Assembly (NCBI RefSeq): GCF_002837185.1
Contig: NZ_KZ478014.1
Coordinates: 1 to 62,329, forward strand
Length of the DNA: 62,329 bases
Source of the DNA: Pseudomonas fluorescens
GTDB taxonomy: Bacteria > Pseudomonadota > Gammaproteobacteria > Pseudomonadales > Pseudomonadaceae
Reading direction: 5' to 3'
Below the pieces are notes generated by a model. The model was not told the origin of the DNA, made no database searches, and worked only from the letters and a program-made list of their open reading frames with translations. Of the stretch, positions 43,839-51,637 are shown piece after piece; position 1 is the stretch's first letter, and each line of letters opens with the position of its first letter. A program made the translations under genes and the position numbers.

Positions 43839-43960
43839 CGCTCCTACAGGGGCGGTGACATTTGCGCGACAAATCTATGCACAGAGCGCCCAAGGACGCT
43901 CTACAGTTTCAGGCGCACCACGCTGTGTCTTTTCCAACAACAATAAAAGGACGCACCACC

Positions 43961-44962
43961 ATGAAGTCATTCAAACGTACGCTGCTCGCCACTGCCCTGG
44001 CCCTGCTCGCCCTGCCGGTGATGGCCGATTCGGCTCACCCGAAAATCGGTTTTTCCATCGACGACCTGCGCCTGGAGCGCTGGTCCCGCGACCGTGACTA
44101 CTTCGTCGCCGCGGCGGAGAAACTCGATGCCAAGGTGTTCGTGCAGTCCGCCGATGCCAACGAGCAGAAGCAAATCTCGCAGATCGAAAACCTGATCTCC
44201 CGTGGCGTCGATGTGATCGTGATCGTGCCGTTCAATGCCACGGTGCTCACCAACGCGGTGGCCGAAGCCAAGAAGGCCGGGATCAAGGTGGTGTCCTATG
44301 ACCGCCTGATCCTCAATGCGGACATCGACGCCTACATCTCCTTCGATAACGAAAAAGTCGGCGAAATGCAGGCCAGCGGCGTGCTGCAAGCGGCGCCCAA
44401 GGGCAATTACTTCCTGCTCGGTGGCGCGCCGACCGACAACAACGCCAAGGTGCTGCGCGAAGGCCAGATGAAGGTGCTGCAACCGGCCATCGACAAGGGC
44501 GATATCAAGATTGTCGGCCAACAATGGGTGAAAGAGTGGAACCCCACCGAAGCCCTGAGCATCGTCGAGAACGCCCTGACCCGTAACAACAACAAGATCG
44601 ACGCCATCGTCGCCTCCAACGATGCCACCGCCGGCGGTGCGATCCAGGCCCTGGCCGCGCAGAAGCTGGCGGGCAAAGTGCCGATTTCCGGCCAGGACGC
44701 CGACCTGGCGGCGATCAAGCGCGTGATCGACGGCACCCAGACCATGACCGTCTACAAACCGCTCAAGTTGATCGCCACCGAGGCGGCCAACCTCTCGGTG
44801 CAGTTGGCGCGCAATGAAAAGCCCACCTACAGCTCGCAATACGACAACGGCAGCAAGCAGGTCGACACCATCCTGCTCACCCCGACACCGCTGACCAAGG
44901 CCAATATCGACGTACTGGAGAAGGACGGGTTCTACACCAAAGAGCAGATCGGCGGGCAATGA
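43961..44962 (+). CDS. xylF: D-xylose ABC transporter, periplasmic binding protein
   Basis: A 333-residue binding protein with a signal peptide ending PVMADS. The mature start KIGFSIDDLRLERWSRDRDYF, then NLISRGVDVIVIVPFNATVL, SYDRLILNADIDAYISFDN and SGQDADLAAIKRVIDGTQTMTVYKP are the XylF signature, including Arg, Asp and Trp residues that ring the sugar. The start follows AAAAGGACGCACCACC. It lies 122 nt after xylA and is separated from xylG by a REP pair, which may make xylF more abundant than the downstream subunits. Confidence 0.95.
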   Translation: MKSFKRTLLATALALLALPVMADSAHPKIGFSIDDLRLERWSRDRDYFVAAAEKLDAKVFVQSADANEQKQISQIENLISRGVDVIVIVPFNATVLTNAVAEAKKAGIKVVSYDRLILNADIDAYISFDNEKVGEMQASGVLQAAPKGNYFLLGGAPTDNNAKVLREGQMKVLQPAIDKGDIKIVGQQWVKEWNPTEALSIVENALTRNNNKIDAIVASNDATAGGAIQALAAQKLAGKVPISGQDADLAAIKRVIDGTQTMTVYKPLKLIATEAANLSVQLARNEKPTYSSQYDNGSKQVDTILLTPTPLTKANIDVLEKDGFYTKEQIGGQ

Positions 44963-44989
44963 TGACTGCCTCGATAAAACCTCGCCCCC

Positions 44990-45089
44990 TGTAGGAGCGA
45001 GCTTGCTCGCGAAAAACGTCAACGATAATGCGCGCTTCCTGGATAAACGCGGCGCTCTCGGGTTTTTCGCGAGCAAGCTCGCTCCTACA
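44990..45089. repeat. REP pair between xylF and xylG, TGTAGGAGCGAGCTTGC family
   Basis: Near-perfect inverted copies of TGTAGGAGCGAGCTTGCTCG enclose a short spacer with AAAAACGTCAACGATAA. It sits inside an operon, where such hairpins typically block 3' decay and raise expression of the upstream gene, here the binding protein. Confidence 0.9.
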
Positions 45090-45125
45090 GGGGTGGGGGC
45101 CAGCCTATTTGTGTGAGCCTTTCCC

Positions 45126-46670
45126 ATGTCCGACTACCTGCTGCAAATGAACGGCATCGTCAAACGCTTCGGCGGTGTCAACGCCCTCAACGGCATCGAC
45201 ATCAACGTACGGCCCGGCGAGTGCGTCGGGTTGTGCGGCGAAAACGGTGCCGGCAAATCCACCTTGATGAAGGTGCTGTCGGCGGTCTATCCGTATGGCA
45301 CCTGGGAGGGAGAAATCCTCTGGGACGGACAGCCGCTCAAAGCCCAGTCCATCAGCGAAACCGAAGCCGCCGGCATCGTCATCATCCACCAGGAACTGAC
45401 CCTGGTGCCCGACCTGTCGGTGGCCGAGAACATCTTCATGGGTCACGAGTTGACCCTGCCCGGCGGGCGCATGAATTACCCGGCGATGCTGCGCCGCGCC
45501 GAGGCGTTGATGCGTGAACTCAAGGTGCCGGACATGAATGTGGCGCTGCCGGTGTCGCAGTATGGCGGCGGCTACCAGCAACTGGTGGAGATCGCCAAGG
45601 CTCTCAACAAACAGGCACGCCTGCTGATCCTGGACGAGCCCTCCTCGGCCCTGACCCGTTCGGAAATCGAAGTGCTGCTGGACATTATCCGTGACCTCAA
45701 GGCCAAGGGCGTGGCCTGCGTGTACATCTCGCACAAGCTTGATGAAGTGGCGGCCGTGTGCGACACCATCGCCGTGATTCGTGACGGCAAGCACATCGCA
45801 ACCACCGCCATGGCCGACATGGACATCGCGCAGATCATCACGCAAATGGTCGGCCGCGAGATGAGTAACCTCTACCCCACCGAACCCCATGAGGTGGGTG
45901 AGGTGATATTCGAAGCGCGCAACGTCACCTGCTACGACGTCGACAACCCCAGGCGCAAACGCGTCGACGATGTTTCCTTCGTGCTCAGGCGTGGCGAAAT
46001 CCTCGGTATTGCCGGGCTGGTGGGCGCCGGGCGCACGGAGCTGGTGTCGGCACTGTTCGGCGCCTACCCCGGCCGCTACAGCGGTGAGGTGTGGCTGGAA
46101 GGCCAGGTGATCGACACGCGTACGCCGCTCAAGTCGATCCGCGCCGGGCTGTGCATGGTGCCCGAGGACCGCAAGCGCCAGGGCATCATCCCCGACCTGG
46201 GCGTGGGCCAGAACATCACCCTCGCGGTGCTCGACAGCTATGCCCACCTGACCCGCATCGACGCCGAGGCCGAACTGGGCAGCATCGACCAGCAGATCGC
46301 CCGCATGCGCCTGAAAACCGCCAGCCCGTTCCTGCCGATTACCACCCTGTCCGGTGGCAACCAGCAAAAAGCCGTGCTGGCGAAAATGCTGATGGCCAAG
46401 CCCAAGGTGCTGATCCTGGATGAGCCCACGCGCGGGGTGGATGTGGGCGCCAAGTACGAGATCTACAAACTGATGGGCGCGCTGGCAGCCGAGGGGGTGT
46501 CGATCATCATGGTGTCGTCGGAACTCGCCGAAGTGCTCGGCGTGTCCAACCGCGTACTGGTGATCGGCGACGGCCAGTTGCGGGGCGACTTCATCAACCA
46601 GGGGCTCACCCAGGAACAGGTACTCGCCGCTGCGCTCAGCCAAAATAATAACGATCGGAAGACCGCGTAG
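45126..46670 (+). CDS. xylG: D-xylose ABC transporter, ATP-binding protein
   Basis: A 514-residue double ATPase of the sugar CUT2 class. The first half has Walker A GENGAGKST and Walker B LLILDEPSSAL; its signature is a variant YGGGYQQLVEIAKAL. The second half has a degenerate P-loop (GLVGAGRTEL), the signature LSGGNQQKAVLAKML and Walker B VLILDEPTRGVD. This asymmetry is normal for the family. It energises D-xylose import with XylF and XylH. The stop TAG is followed immediately by the xylH ATG. Confidence 0.95.
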   Translation: MSDYLLQMNGIVKRFGGVNALNGIDINVRPGECVGLCGENGAGKSTLMKVLSAVYPYGTWEGEILWDGQPLKAQSISETEAAGIVIIHQELTLVPDLSVAENIFMGHELTLPGGRMNYPAMLRRAEALMRELKVPDMNVALPVSQYGGGYQQLVEIAKALNKQARLLILDEPSSALTRSEIEVLLDIIRDLKAKGVACVYISHKLDEVAAVCDTIAVIRDGKHIATTAMADMDIAQIITQMVGREMSNLYPTEPHEVGEVIFEARNVTCYDVDNPRRKRVDDVSFVLRRGEILGIAGLVGAGRTELVSALFGAYPGRYSGEVWLEGQVIDTRTPLKSIRAGLCMVPEDRKRQGIIPDLGVGQNITLAVLDSYAHLTRIDAEAELGSIDQQIARMRLKTASPFLPITTLSGGNQQKAVLAKMLMAKPKVLILDEPTRGVDVGAKYEIYKLMGALAAEGVSIIMVSSELAEVLGVSNRVLVIGDGQLRGDFINQGLTQEQVLAAALSQNNNDRKTA

Positions 46671-47807
46671 ATGAATCAGGTCAAACAGCTTTTCACCCGC
46701 TACAAAATGCTCGCGCTGGTGATCGCCGTCGCGTTCATCTGGCTGTTTTTCAGCTGGCAGACCGACGGCGGTTTCCTCACGCCGCGCAACCTGTCCAACC
46801 TGCTGCGGCAGATGTCCATCACCGGGATACTGGCGTGCGGCATGGTTCTGGTGATCATCAGCGGCGAAATCGATTTGTCGGTCGGCTCATTGCTGGGCTT
46901 GCTGGGCGGGCTGGCGGCGATCCTGGATGTGGTTTATCACATCCCGCTGCTGGCCAACCTGAGCCTGGTCGCGTTGTGCGGCCTGATGATCGGCCTGGCC
47001 AACGGCTATATGACGGCGTACCTGCGCATCCCTTCGTTCATTGTCGGCCTGGGCGGGATGCTGGCGTTTCGCGGGATCCTGCTGGGCATTACCGGCGGCA
47101 CCACCATCGCGCCGGTGTCGCCGTCGCTGGTGTACGTGGGCCAGGGCTATTTGCCGCATTCGGTGGGCATTGGCCTGGGTGTCCTGCTGTTTGCGTTGAC
47201 CTTGTTCCTCACCTGGAAGCAGCGGCGCAACCGCGCACTGCATGGTTTGACCGCGCATGCCCTGATGCGCGACGCACTGCGCGTGGTGCTGATCGGCGCA
47301 GTGCTGGCCGGGTTTGTGACCACCCTCAACAGCTACGACGGCATCCCGGTGCCGGTGTTGCTGCTGCTGGTGCTGCTCGGCGTGTTCAGCTACGTCACCA
47401 GCCAGACCGTGTTCGGCCGCCGCGTGTATGCGGTGGGCAGTAACATGGAGGCCACGCGGCTATCCGGTATCAACGTGCAGGCGGTGAAACTGTGGATCTT
47501 CGGCATCATGGGCGTGATGTGTGCGCTGGCCGGCCTGGTCAACACCGCACGCCTGGCCGCCGGTTCACCGTCAGCGGGGAACATGGGCGAACTGGACGCG
47601 ATTGCCGCGTGCTTTATCGGCGGCACCTCGATGCGCGGCGGCTCGGGCACGGTGTATGGCGCGTTGCTCGGGGCACTGGTGATTACCAGCCTGGATAACG
47701 GCATGTCGATGCTGGACGTGGACAGTTACTGGCAGATGATCGTCAAGGGCAGCATCCTGGTGCTGGCGGTGTGGGTGGACGTGAGCACGCGGGCGGGACG
47801 GCGGTAA
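46671..47807 (+). CDS. xylH: D-xylose ABC transporter, permease
   Basis: A 378-residue permease with about ten helices. VIAVAFIWLFFSWQTDGGFL opens it, and the CUT2 motifs LRQMSITGILACGMVLVIISGEIDLSVGS, VGLGGMLAFRGI and GGTSMRGGSGTVYGALLGAL are present in order. It forms the membrane channel with XylG. It is the last gene of the xyl operon in the window; no xylB follows, and the next 400 nt are non-coding. A lone REP lies 30 nt after the stop. Confidence 0.95.
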   Translation: MNQVKQLFTRYKMLALVIAVAFIWLFFSWQTDGGFLTPRNLSNLLRQMSITGILACGMVLVIISGEIDLSVGSLLGLLGGLAAILDVVYHIPLLANLSLVALCGLMIGLANGYMTAYLRIPSFIVGLGGMLAFRGILLGITGGTTIAPVSPSLVYVGQGYLPHSVGIGLGVLLFALTLFLTWKQRRNRALHGLTAHALMRDALRVVLIGAVLAGFVTTLNSYDGIPVPVLLLLVLLGVFSYVTSQTVFGRRVYAVGSNMEATRLSGINVQAVKLWIFGIMGVMCALAGLVNTARLAAGSPSAGNMGELDAIAACFIGGTSMRGGSGTVYGALLGALVITSLDNGMSMLDVDSYWQMIVKGSILVLAVWVDVSTRAGRR

Positions 47808-48032
47808 ACCCAACGCCTACCAACACTGAATAACCCTGTGGGAGGGGGCTTGCCCCCTACCACATTTGTCTGCCTTTCAACATTGGGATTGGTGGCATTT
47901 GGTCATGGTTTTTAAAGGGCCAGCAAGGCATGTCCCTTTAAATTGCAGGACGTTTCCTAGACAATCCCTGCCGCCTTGTGCCTGCTGGAATCGGTGGCTA
48001 GTCTGCGCTCCGTCACTGCCAAATCAGTGATC
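47808..48032. other. Gap after xylH with a solo REP
   Basis: TGTGGGAGGGGGCTTGCCCC followed by CTACCACA (47837-47864) is a minimal REP hairpin. The rest up to the structured leader shows no gene; the promoter of the small DUF gene probably lies near 47930-48030. Confidence 0.5.
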
Positions 48033-48213
48033 GGGTTTAGTCGCCCGGAATGTCACAAGGCGCATGGTCCATCAAGCTTTATGGTGGCTGTGCGCAGGGC
48101 ACCTTCGGGTGCGCCGGATTTTCCTTGTGGCCGGTCGACTAACCTGCGTACAGCCGCCACCCATCGTTTAGTCGCGACGGGGGTCGGTACCAAATCACAC
48201 AAGGAACTGCACC
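48033..48213 (+). ncRNA. Structured leader RNA upstream of the DUF3077-like gene (candidate cis-regulator)
   Basis: 48082-48098 pairs with 48143-48159 in a 17-bp helix with two G-U pairs. Inside it lie a GCACC-UUCG-GGUGC hairpin (48099-48112) and a short CCGG-based hairpin (48114-48134). The loop of the latter, TTCCTTGTG (48121-48129), is exactly complementary over 9 nt to CACAAGGAA at 48198-48206, which contains the Shine-Dalgarno AAGGA. A second CACAAGG at 48054-48060 competes for the same loop. GTTTAGTCGC occurs twice (48035 and 48166) and nearly complements CGACTAACC (48136). I cannot assign it to a known RNA family. Confidence 0.65.
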
Positions 48214-48522
48214 ATGAATAAACTCCAGCCAGATCTCCCGTTTGACCCCGCAAAAGACCGCGCCGCCTTCAACCGCGCCATCGACCACTACCTGCCCGCC
48301 CAAGGCTTCCACTCGGTCAACGAAGACCTGAGCTTCGAAGACGCCCTGCTCTACACCGCCAGCTTGCTCGACAGCGCCTCCGCCACCGCACTCGATTGCG
48401 GCGAGCTGCTGCAAAGCCCCGCACGGGCGAAAATCCTGGCGGTGTGGCACTTGCTGGAAATTGCCAAGACCACGGTTGATCGGTCCATCGAGTGCCTGAC
48501 CGACACCAAAGCCCCTGCCTGA
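48214..48522 (+). CDS. DUF3077/DUF6124-like small protein
   Basis: A 102-residue acidic, helical protein. The core DLSFEDALLYTASLLDSASATALDCGE followed by KILAVWHLLEIAKTTVDRSIECL is the pattern of a Pseudomonas-restricted family annotated as DUF3077 or DUF6124; the function is unknown. Such genes are often present in several copies per genome. The ribosome site is AAGGA, 8 nt before the ATG, and it is complementary to a loop of the leader, so translation control is likely. It stands alone between REP elements. Confidence 0.8.
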   Translation: MNKLQPDLPFDPAKDRAAFNRAIDHYLPAQGFHSVNEDLSFEDALLYTASLLDSASATALDCGELLQSPARAKILAVWHLLEIAKTTVDRSIECLTDTKAPA

Positions 48523-48535
48523 ACGCGGTCAACAC

Positions 48536-48623
48536 TGTGGGAGGGGGCTTGCTCCCGATGGCGGCGGATCAGTCACAGAGGTATAGCTGACCCACCGCTA
48601 TCGGGGGCAAGCCCCCTCCCACA
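48536..48623. repeat. REP pair (BIME), GTGGGAGGGGGCTTGC family
   Basis: Inverted TGTGGGAGGGGGCTTGCTCC and its mirror flank a spacer with GATCAGTCAC. It begins 14 nt after the stop of the small DUF gene. Confidence 0.9.
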
Positions 48624-48665
48624 TTGGCCGCATTTTCTCTTGGATTATTGCGAACCGGAATTAAA

Positions 48666-48680
48666 TGTCCATAATAGACA
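48666..48680. promoter_or_regulatory. Possible operator upstream of dauA
   Basis: TGTC-CATAATA-GACA is an inverted repeat with a 7-nt spacer, 24 nt before the dauA start and thus in the leader or promoter. DauR-type control is possible but rests on position only. Confidence 0.3.
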
Positions 48681-48703
48681 AACACGTTCAGTTCGAGGTT
48701 TCC

Positions 48704-49870
48704 ATGTCCAATACCGTCATGATCGACCAGACCCCGGCCCGCACCGCAGACTTCATCATCATCGGCGGTGGCATCGCGGGGGCGTCCACCGGGTTCTGGT
48801 TGTCGCAGCACGGCAAAGTGCTGGTGCTGGAGCGCGAAAACCATCCGGCCTATCACTCCACCGGGCGCTCGGCGGCGCTCTACAGCGCGGCGTATGGCAC
48901 TGCTCAAGTACGCGCGCTGACCCTGGCCAGCCGGGCGTTTTTCGACCAGCCGCCAGCAGGTTTCTGCGAACACCCACTGCTCACACCCCGGGGCGAAATG
49001 ACCGTCGATTTCACCGGCGATCCGGCCGAGCTCGATAGCCAATACCGGAGCGCCAAAGCCACCGTGGCAGAGGTGGAGCGCTTGAGCGCCGACGAGGCCT
49101 GCAAACGCTTGCCGATCCTGCGCCGGGAAAAGGTCCACGGTGCCATCTATGACCCCACGGCGTGCGACATCGACACCGATGCCCTGCACCAGGGCTACCT
49201 GCGCGGCATACGCCGCAACAATGGCGAAGTGCGCACCGACAGCCATGTGCTGAGCTTGAGCCGCGAGTCCGACGGCCTCTGGCATGTGCATACCCAGGAT
49301 GCGAACTTCACCGCCCCGATCATCATCAACGCCGCTGGCGCCTGGGCCGACCATATCGGCGGCCTGGCGGGTGCGGCGTCCATCGGCCTGCAGCCCAAGC
49401 GCCGATCGGCATTTATCTTCGCAGGTCCCGACGGTGTGAACAGCCATGACTGGCCAATGCTGGTAGCTCTCGACGAAGCCTTCTACATGAAGCCGGATGC
49501 CGGCGTGTTCCTCGGCTCGCCAGCCAACGCCGACCCGGTGGAGCCCCAGGACGTACAGCCCGAAGAGCTGGATATCGCCATGGGCATCTACCAGATTGAA
49601 GAGGCGACCACCCTGACCATCCGCCGCCCGATACGCACCTGGGCCGGGCTGCGCAGTTTTGTGCACGACGGTGATTTGCTGTCCGGTTTTGATCTGCGGG
49701 TGCCGGGGTTGTTCTGGGTGGCGGCACAGGGTGGTTATGGTATCCAGACGTCACCAGCCATGGGCCAGGCGAGCGCCGCACTGGTGCGAGGCGCGACACT
49801 GCCCGAGGCACTCACGCGGTTCGGGCTGGACGCTGGTATGCTCTCCCCCGTCCGCCTGGAGCCCCATTGA
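48704..49870 (+). CDS. dauA: D-arginine (D-amino acid) dehydrogenase, FAD-dependent
   Basis: A 388-residue flavoenzyme. The FAD-binding GXGXXG region reads IIGGGIAGASTGFWLSQHG, followed by the ERENHPAYHSTGRSAALYSAAYG block, DPTACDIDTDALHQGYLRGI, LQPKRRSAFIF and the C-terminal AAQGGYGIQTSPAMG. From memory this parallels P. aeruginosa DauA along its whole length. DauA oxidises D-arginine and other D-amino acids to 2-keto acids and ammonia. The partner imine/anabolic enzyme DauB is not encoded here. Start set at the ATG behind GAGGTTTCC; the frame is open from 48665. The stop overlaps the regulator start (TGATG). Confidence 0.9.
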   Translation: MSNTVMIDQTPARTADFIIIGGGIAGASTGFWLSQHGKVLVLERENHPAYHSTGRSAALYSAAYGTAQVRALTLASRAFFDQPPAGFCEHPLLTPRGEMTVDFTGDPAELDSQYRSAKATVAEVERLSADEACKRLPILRREKVHGAIYDPTACDIDTDALHQGYLRGIRRNNGEVRTDSHVLSLSRESDGLWHVHTQDANFTAPIIINAAGAWADHIGGLAGAASIGLQPKRRSAFIFAGPDGVNSHDWPMLVALDEAFYMKPDAGVFLGSPANADPVEPQDVQPEELDIAMGIYQIEEATTLTIRRPIRTWAGLRSFVHDGDLLSGFDLRVPGLFWVAAQGGYGIQTSPAMGQASAALVRGATLPEALTRFGLDAGMLSPVRLEPH

Positions 49871-50496
49871 TGACCATCGCCGAACAAGACACTGTCATGC
49901 AGAACTTTCGTGGGATCGCCGATGCGATCGCCACCCTGTTCTTCCCGCATGCGGAAGTGGTGCTGCATGATTTGCGTACGCAAACCGTCGACTATATCGC
50001 CAACAATCTGTCTAAACGCAGCTTGGGGGATGACTCGTCGCTGGATGACATGCTGGCCGGTGACGTCAGCGAAGTGAATATCGGCCCTTACGAAAAGCTC
50101 AACTGGGACGGTCAGAAAATTCGTAGCCTGAGCACAGTGCTGCACGATCATAAAGGTCGTCGGCTGGCCATGCTGTGTATCAACCTGAATATCTCAATGT
50201 TTGAGACCGCCAAGGCGGCGCTCGATATGTTCCTGTCACCGAGCAAGCTGATCGCCCAGCCGGACGCGCTGTTTCGCGATGATTGGCAGGAACGCATCAA
50301 CACGTTCCTTCACGCCTGGCTGCGCGAACGCCAGTTGAGCCTCAACCTGCTGACCCGCGACCACAAGCGCGAACTGGTGCTCGCGCTGCATGCCGAAGGT
50401 GCGTTCAAGGGCAAGAGCGCCTCCAACTACGTGGCCAATGTGCTGGGCATGGGGCGGGCCACGGTCTACAAGCATTTGAAAGAGTTAAAGGCTTGA
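49870..50496 (+). CDS. dauR: DauR-type transcriptional regulator (YheO-like PAS plus helix-turn-helix)
   Basis: A 208-residue protein. The N-terminal half is a YheO-like PAS domain (FFPHAEVVLHDLRTQTVDYI, VLHDHKGRRLAMLCINLNIS), and the C-terminus is a DauR-type helix-turn-helix (KRELVLALHAEGAFKGKSAS, then YVANVLGMGRATVYKHLKEL). In P. aeruginosa DauR represses dauBA and is relieved by arginine catabolites. The gene overlaps the dauA stop by one base and so is co-expressed with it. Assignment follows family plus this linkage. Confidence 0.85.
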   Translation: MTIAEQDTVMQNFRGIADAIATLFFPHAEVVLHDLRTQTVDYIANNLSKRSLGDDSSLDDMLAGDVSEVNIGPYEKLNWDGQKIRSLSTVLHDHKGRRLAMLCINLNISMFETAKAALDMFLSPSKLIAQPDALFRDDWQERINTFLHAWLRERQLSLNLLTRDHKRELVLALHAEGAFKGKSASNYVANVLGMGRATVYKHLKELKA

Positions 50497-50501
50497 CCAC
50501 C

Positions 50502-50600
50502 TGTAGGCGCGAGGGTGCTTGCGAAGAACCTCGCCGATAACGCATGGGTTCTGGTTAACGCGGCGCCTGTGAGTCCTTCGCGAGCACGCTCGCGCCTACA
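50502..50600. repeat. Divergent REP pair, TGTAGG(C)GCGAG family
   Basis: TGTAGGCGCGAGGGTGCTTG and its mirrored copy with CTCGCGCCTACA surround a spacer rich in GCC. This is a variant of the family at 173 and 44990, lying between the convergent dauR and binding-protein genes. Confidence 0.8.
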
Positions 50601-50619
50601 AGGGTTCGAACAGTTGGGA

Positions 50620-51396
50620 TCAGTCGCCGTAGATATCGGCCTTGAAGTACTGCTGGGAAATCTTCTGGTACTCACCACTGGCGCGTATGCCGTCGATGGC
50701 AGCATTCAACGCGCTGACCAACGCCGTATTGCCCTTGCGCACGGCAATCCCCGAGCCCTCGCCCACGTATTTCGGATCCTGGAGTTCCGGGCCGACAAAG
50801 GCGTAGCCCTGGCCGCGTGGCATCGACAGGAAGTCGCTCAGGGGAAGGGTATCGGCAAAGATCGCATCCAGGCGCCCCGCTGCCAGGTCCATGTAGATTT
50901 CTTCGTTATTGCTGTAGCGCTTGACGTTGATGCCCCTACGCTCGAACACCTCGGAGGCATACCGGTCGGTGGTGGTGGCGCGCTGTACGCCGACGTTCTT
51001 GCCCTTGAGGCTGGCGTATTGGTCATCCACCACCGCGCCGTCCTTCATGACCAGCCGTGAGGAGGTGAAGTAATACTTGTGGGTGAAATCCACCGACTTC
51101 TTGCGGTCTTCGGTGATGGTCATGGACGACAGGGCCATGTCGATTTTCTTGACCTTGAGGGACGGAATCAGACCGTCGAATTCACCTTCAACCCACACGC
51201 ACTTGACCTTCATTTGCGCACAGAGGGCGTTGCCGATGTCGTAGTCGAAACCGACGATCTTGCCGTCCTGAGTCTTGGACGCGAACGGCGGGTAAGCGGC
51301 GTCGATGCCGATACGCAGGGTTCTCTCGGCGGCCAGCAGGTGGCTGGAGGCAAGCAGGCTCAGGGCCAGGGCGGGGATGAGGTGGCGTTTCTTCAT
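50620..51396 (-). CDS. Basic amino acid ABC transporter binding protein (Lys/Arg/Orn type)
   Basis: A 258-residue periplasmic binding protein of the HisJ/ArgT class. After a signal peptide ending LLAAE comes LRIGIDAAYPPFASKTQDGK, then GFDYDIGNALCAQMKVKC, the IPSLKVKKIDMALSSMTIT and RAGTT-like VGVQRATTTDRYASEVF segments; the Ser, Thr, Arg and Asp ligand positions for a basic amino acid are kept. It lies next to dauA and dauR, so D- or L-arginine is a sensible ligand (inferred). No permease or ATPase gene adjoins it, so it would use a transporter encoded elsewhere. Confidence 0.88.
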   Translation of the reverse strand: MKKRHLIPALALSLLASSHLLAAERTLRIGIDAAYPPFASKTQDGKIVGFDYDIGNALCAQMKVKCVWVEGEFDGLIPSLKVKKIDMALSSMTITEDRKKSVDFTHKYYFTSSRLVMKDGAVVDDQYASLKGKNVGVQRATTTDRYASEVFERRGINVKRYSNNEEIYMDLAAGRLDAIFADTLPLSDFLSMPRGQGYAFVGPELQDPKYVGEGSGIAVRKGNTALVSALNAAIDGIRASGEYQKISQQYFKADIYGD

Positions 51397-51521
51397 GATC
51401 GGGTTCTCGCGGGTTGTTGGTTTGCAAGAGTGAAGAAAAACGGAGCGTGACGATTTTGTACTTATAATTCCATACTGGACTTTTATGTTTCGCACGTCAA
51501 TTCAGCGCCAACACGCAAAAA

Positions 51522-51614
51522 AAGTGGGAGGGGGCTTGCCCCCGATTGCGTTGTATCAGCCACGTATACAGTGCCTGACACTCTGCTATCGGGGGCAAGC
51601 CCCCTCCCACACTT
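51522..51614. repeat. REP pair (BIME), GTGGGAGGGGGCTTGC family
   Basis: Inverted copies of AAGTGGGAGGGGGCTTGCCC around a short spacer. It separates the binding-protein promoter from the 3' end of mmsA. Confidence 0.9.
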
Positions 51615-51637
51615 GGACTTGCGGGGTCTGTAAGACT

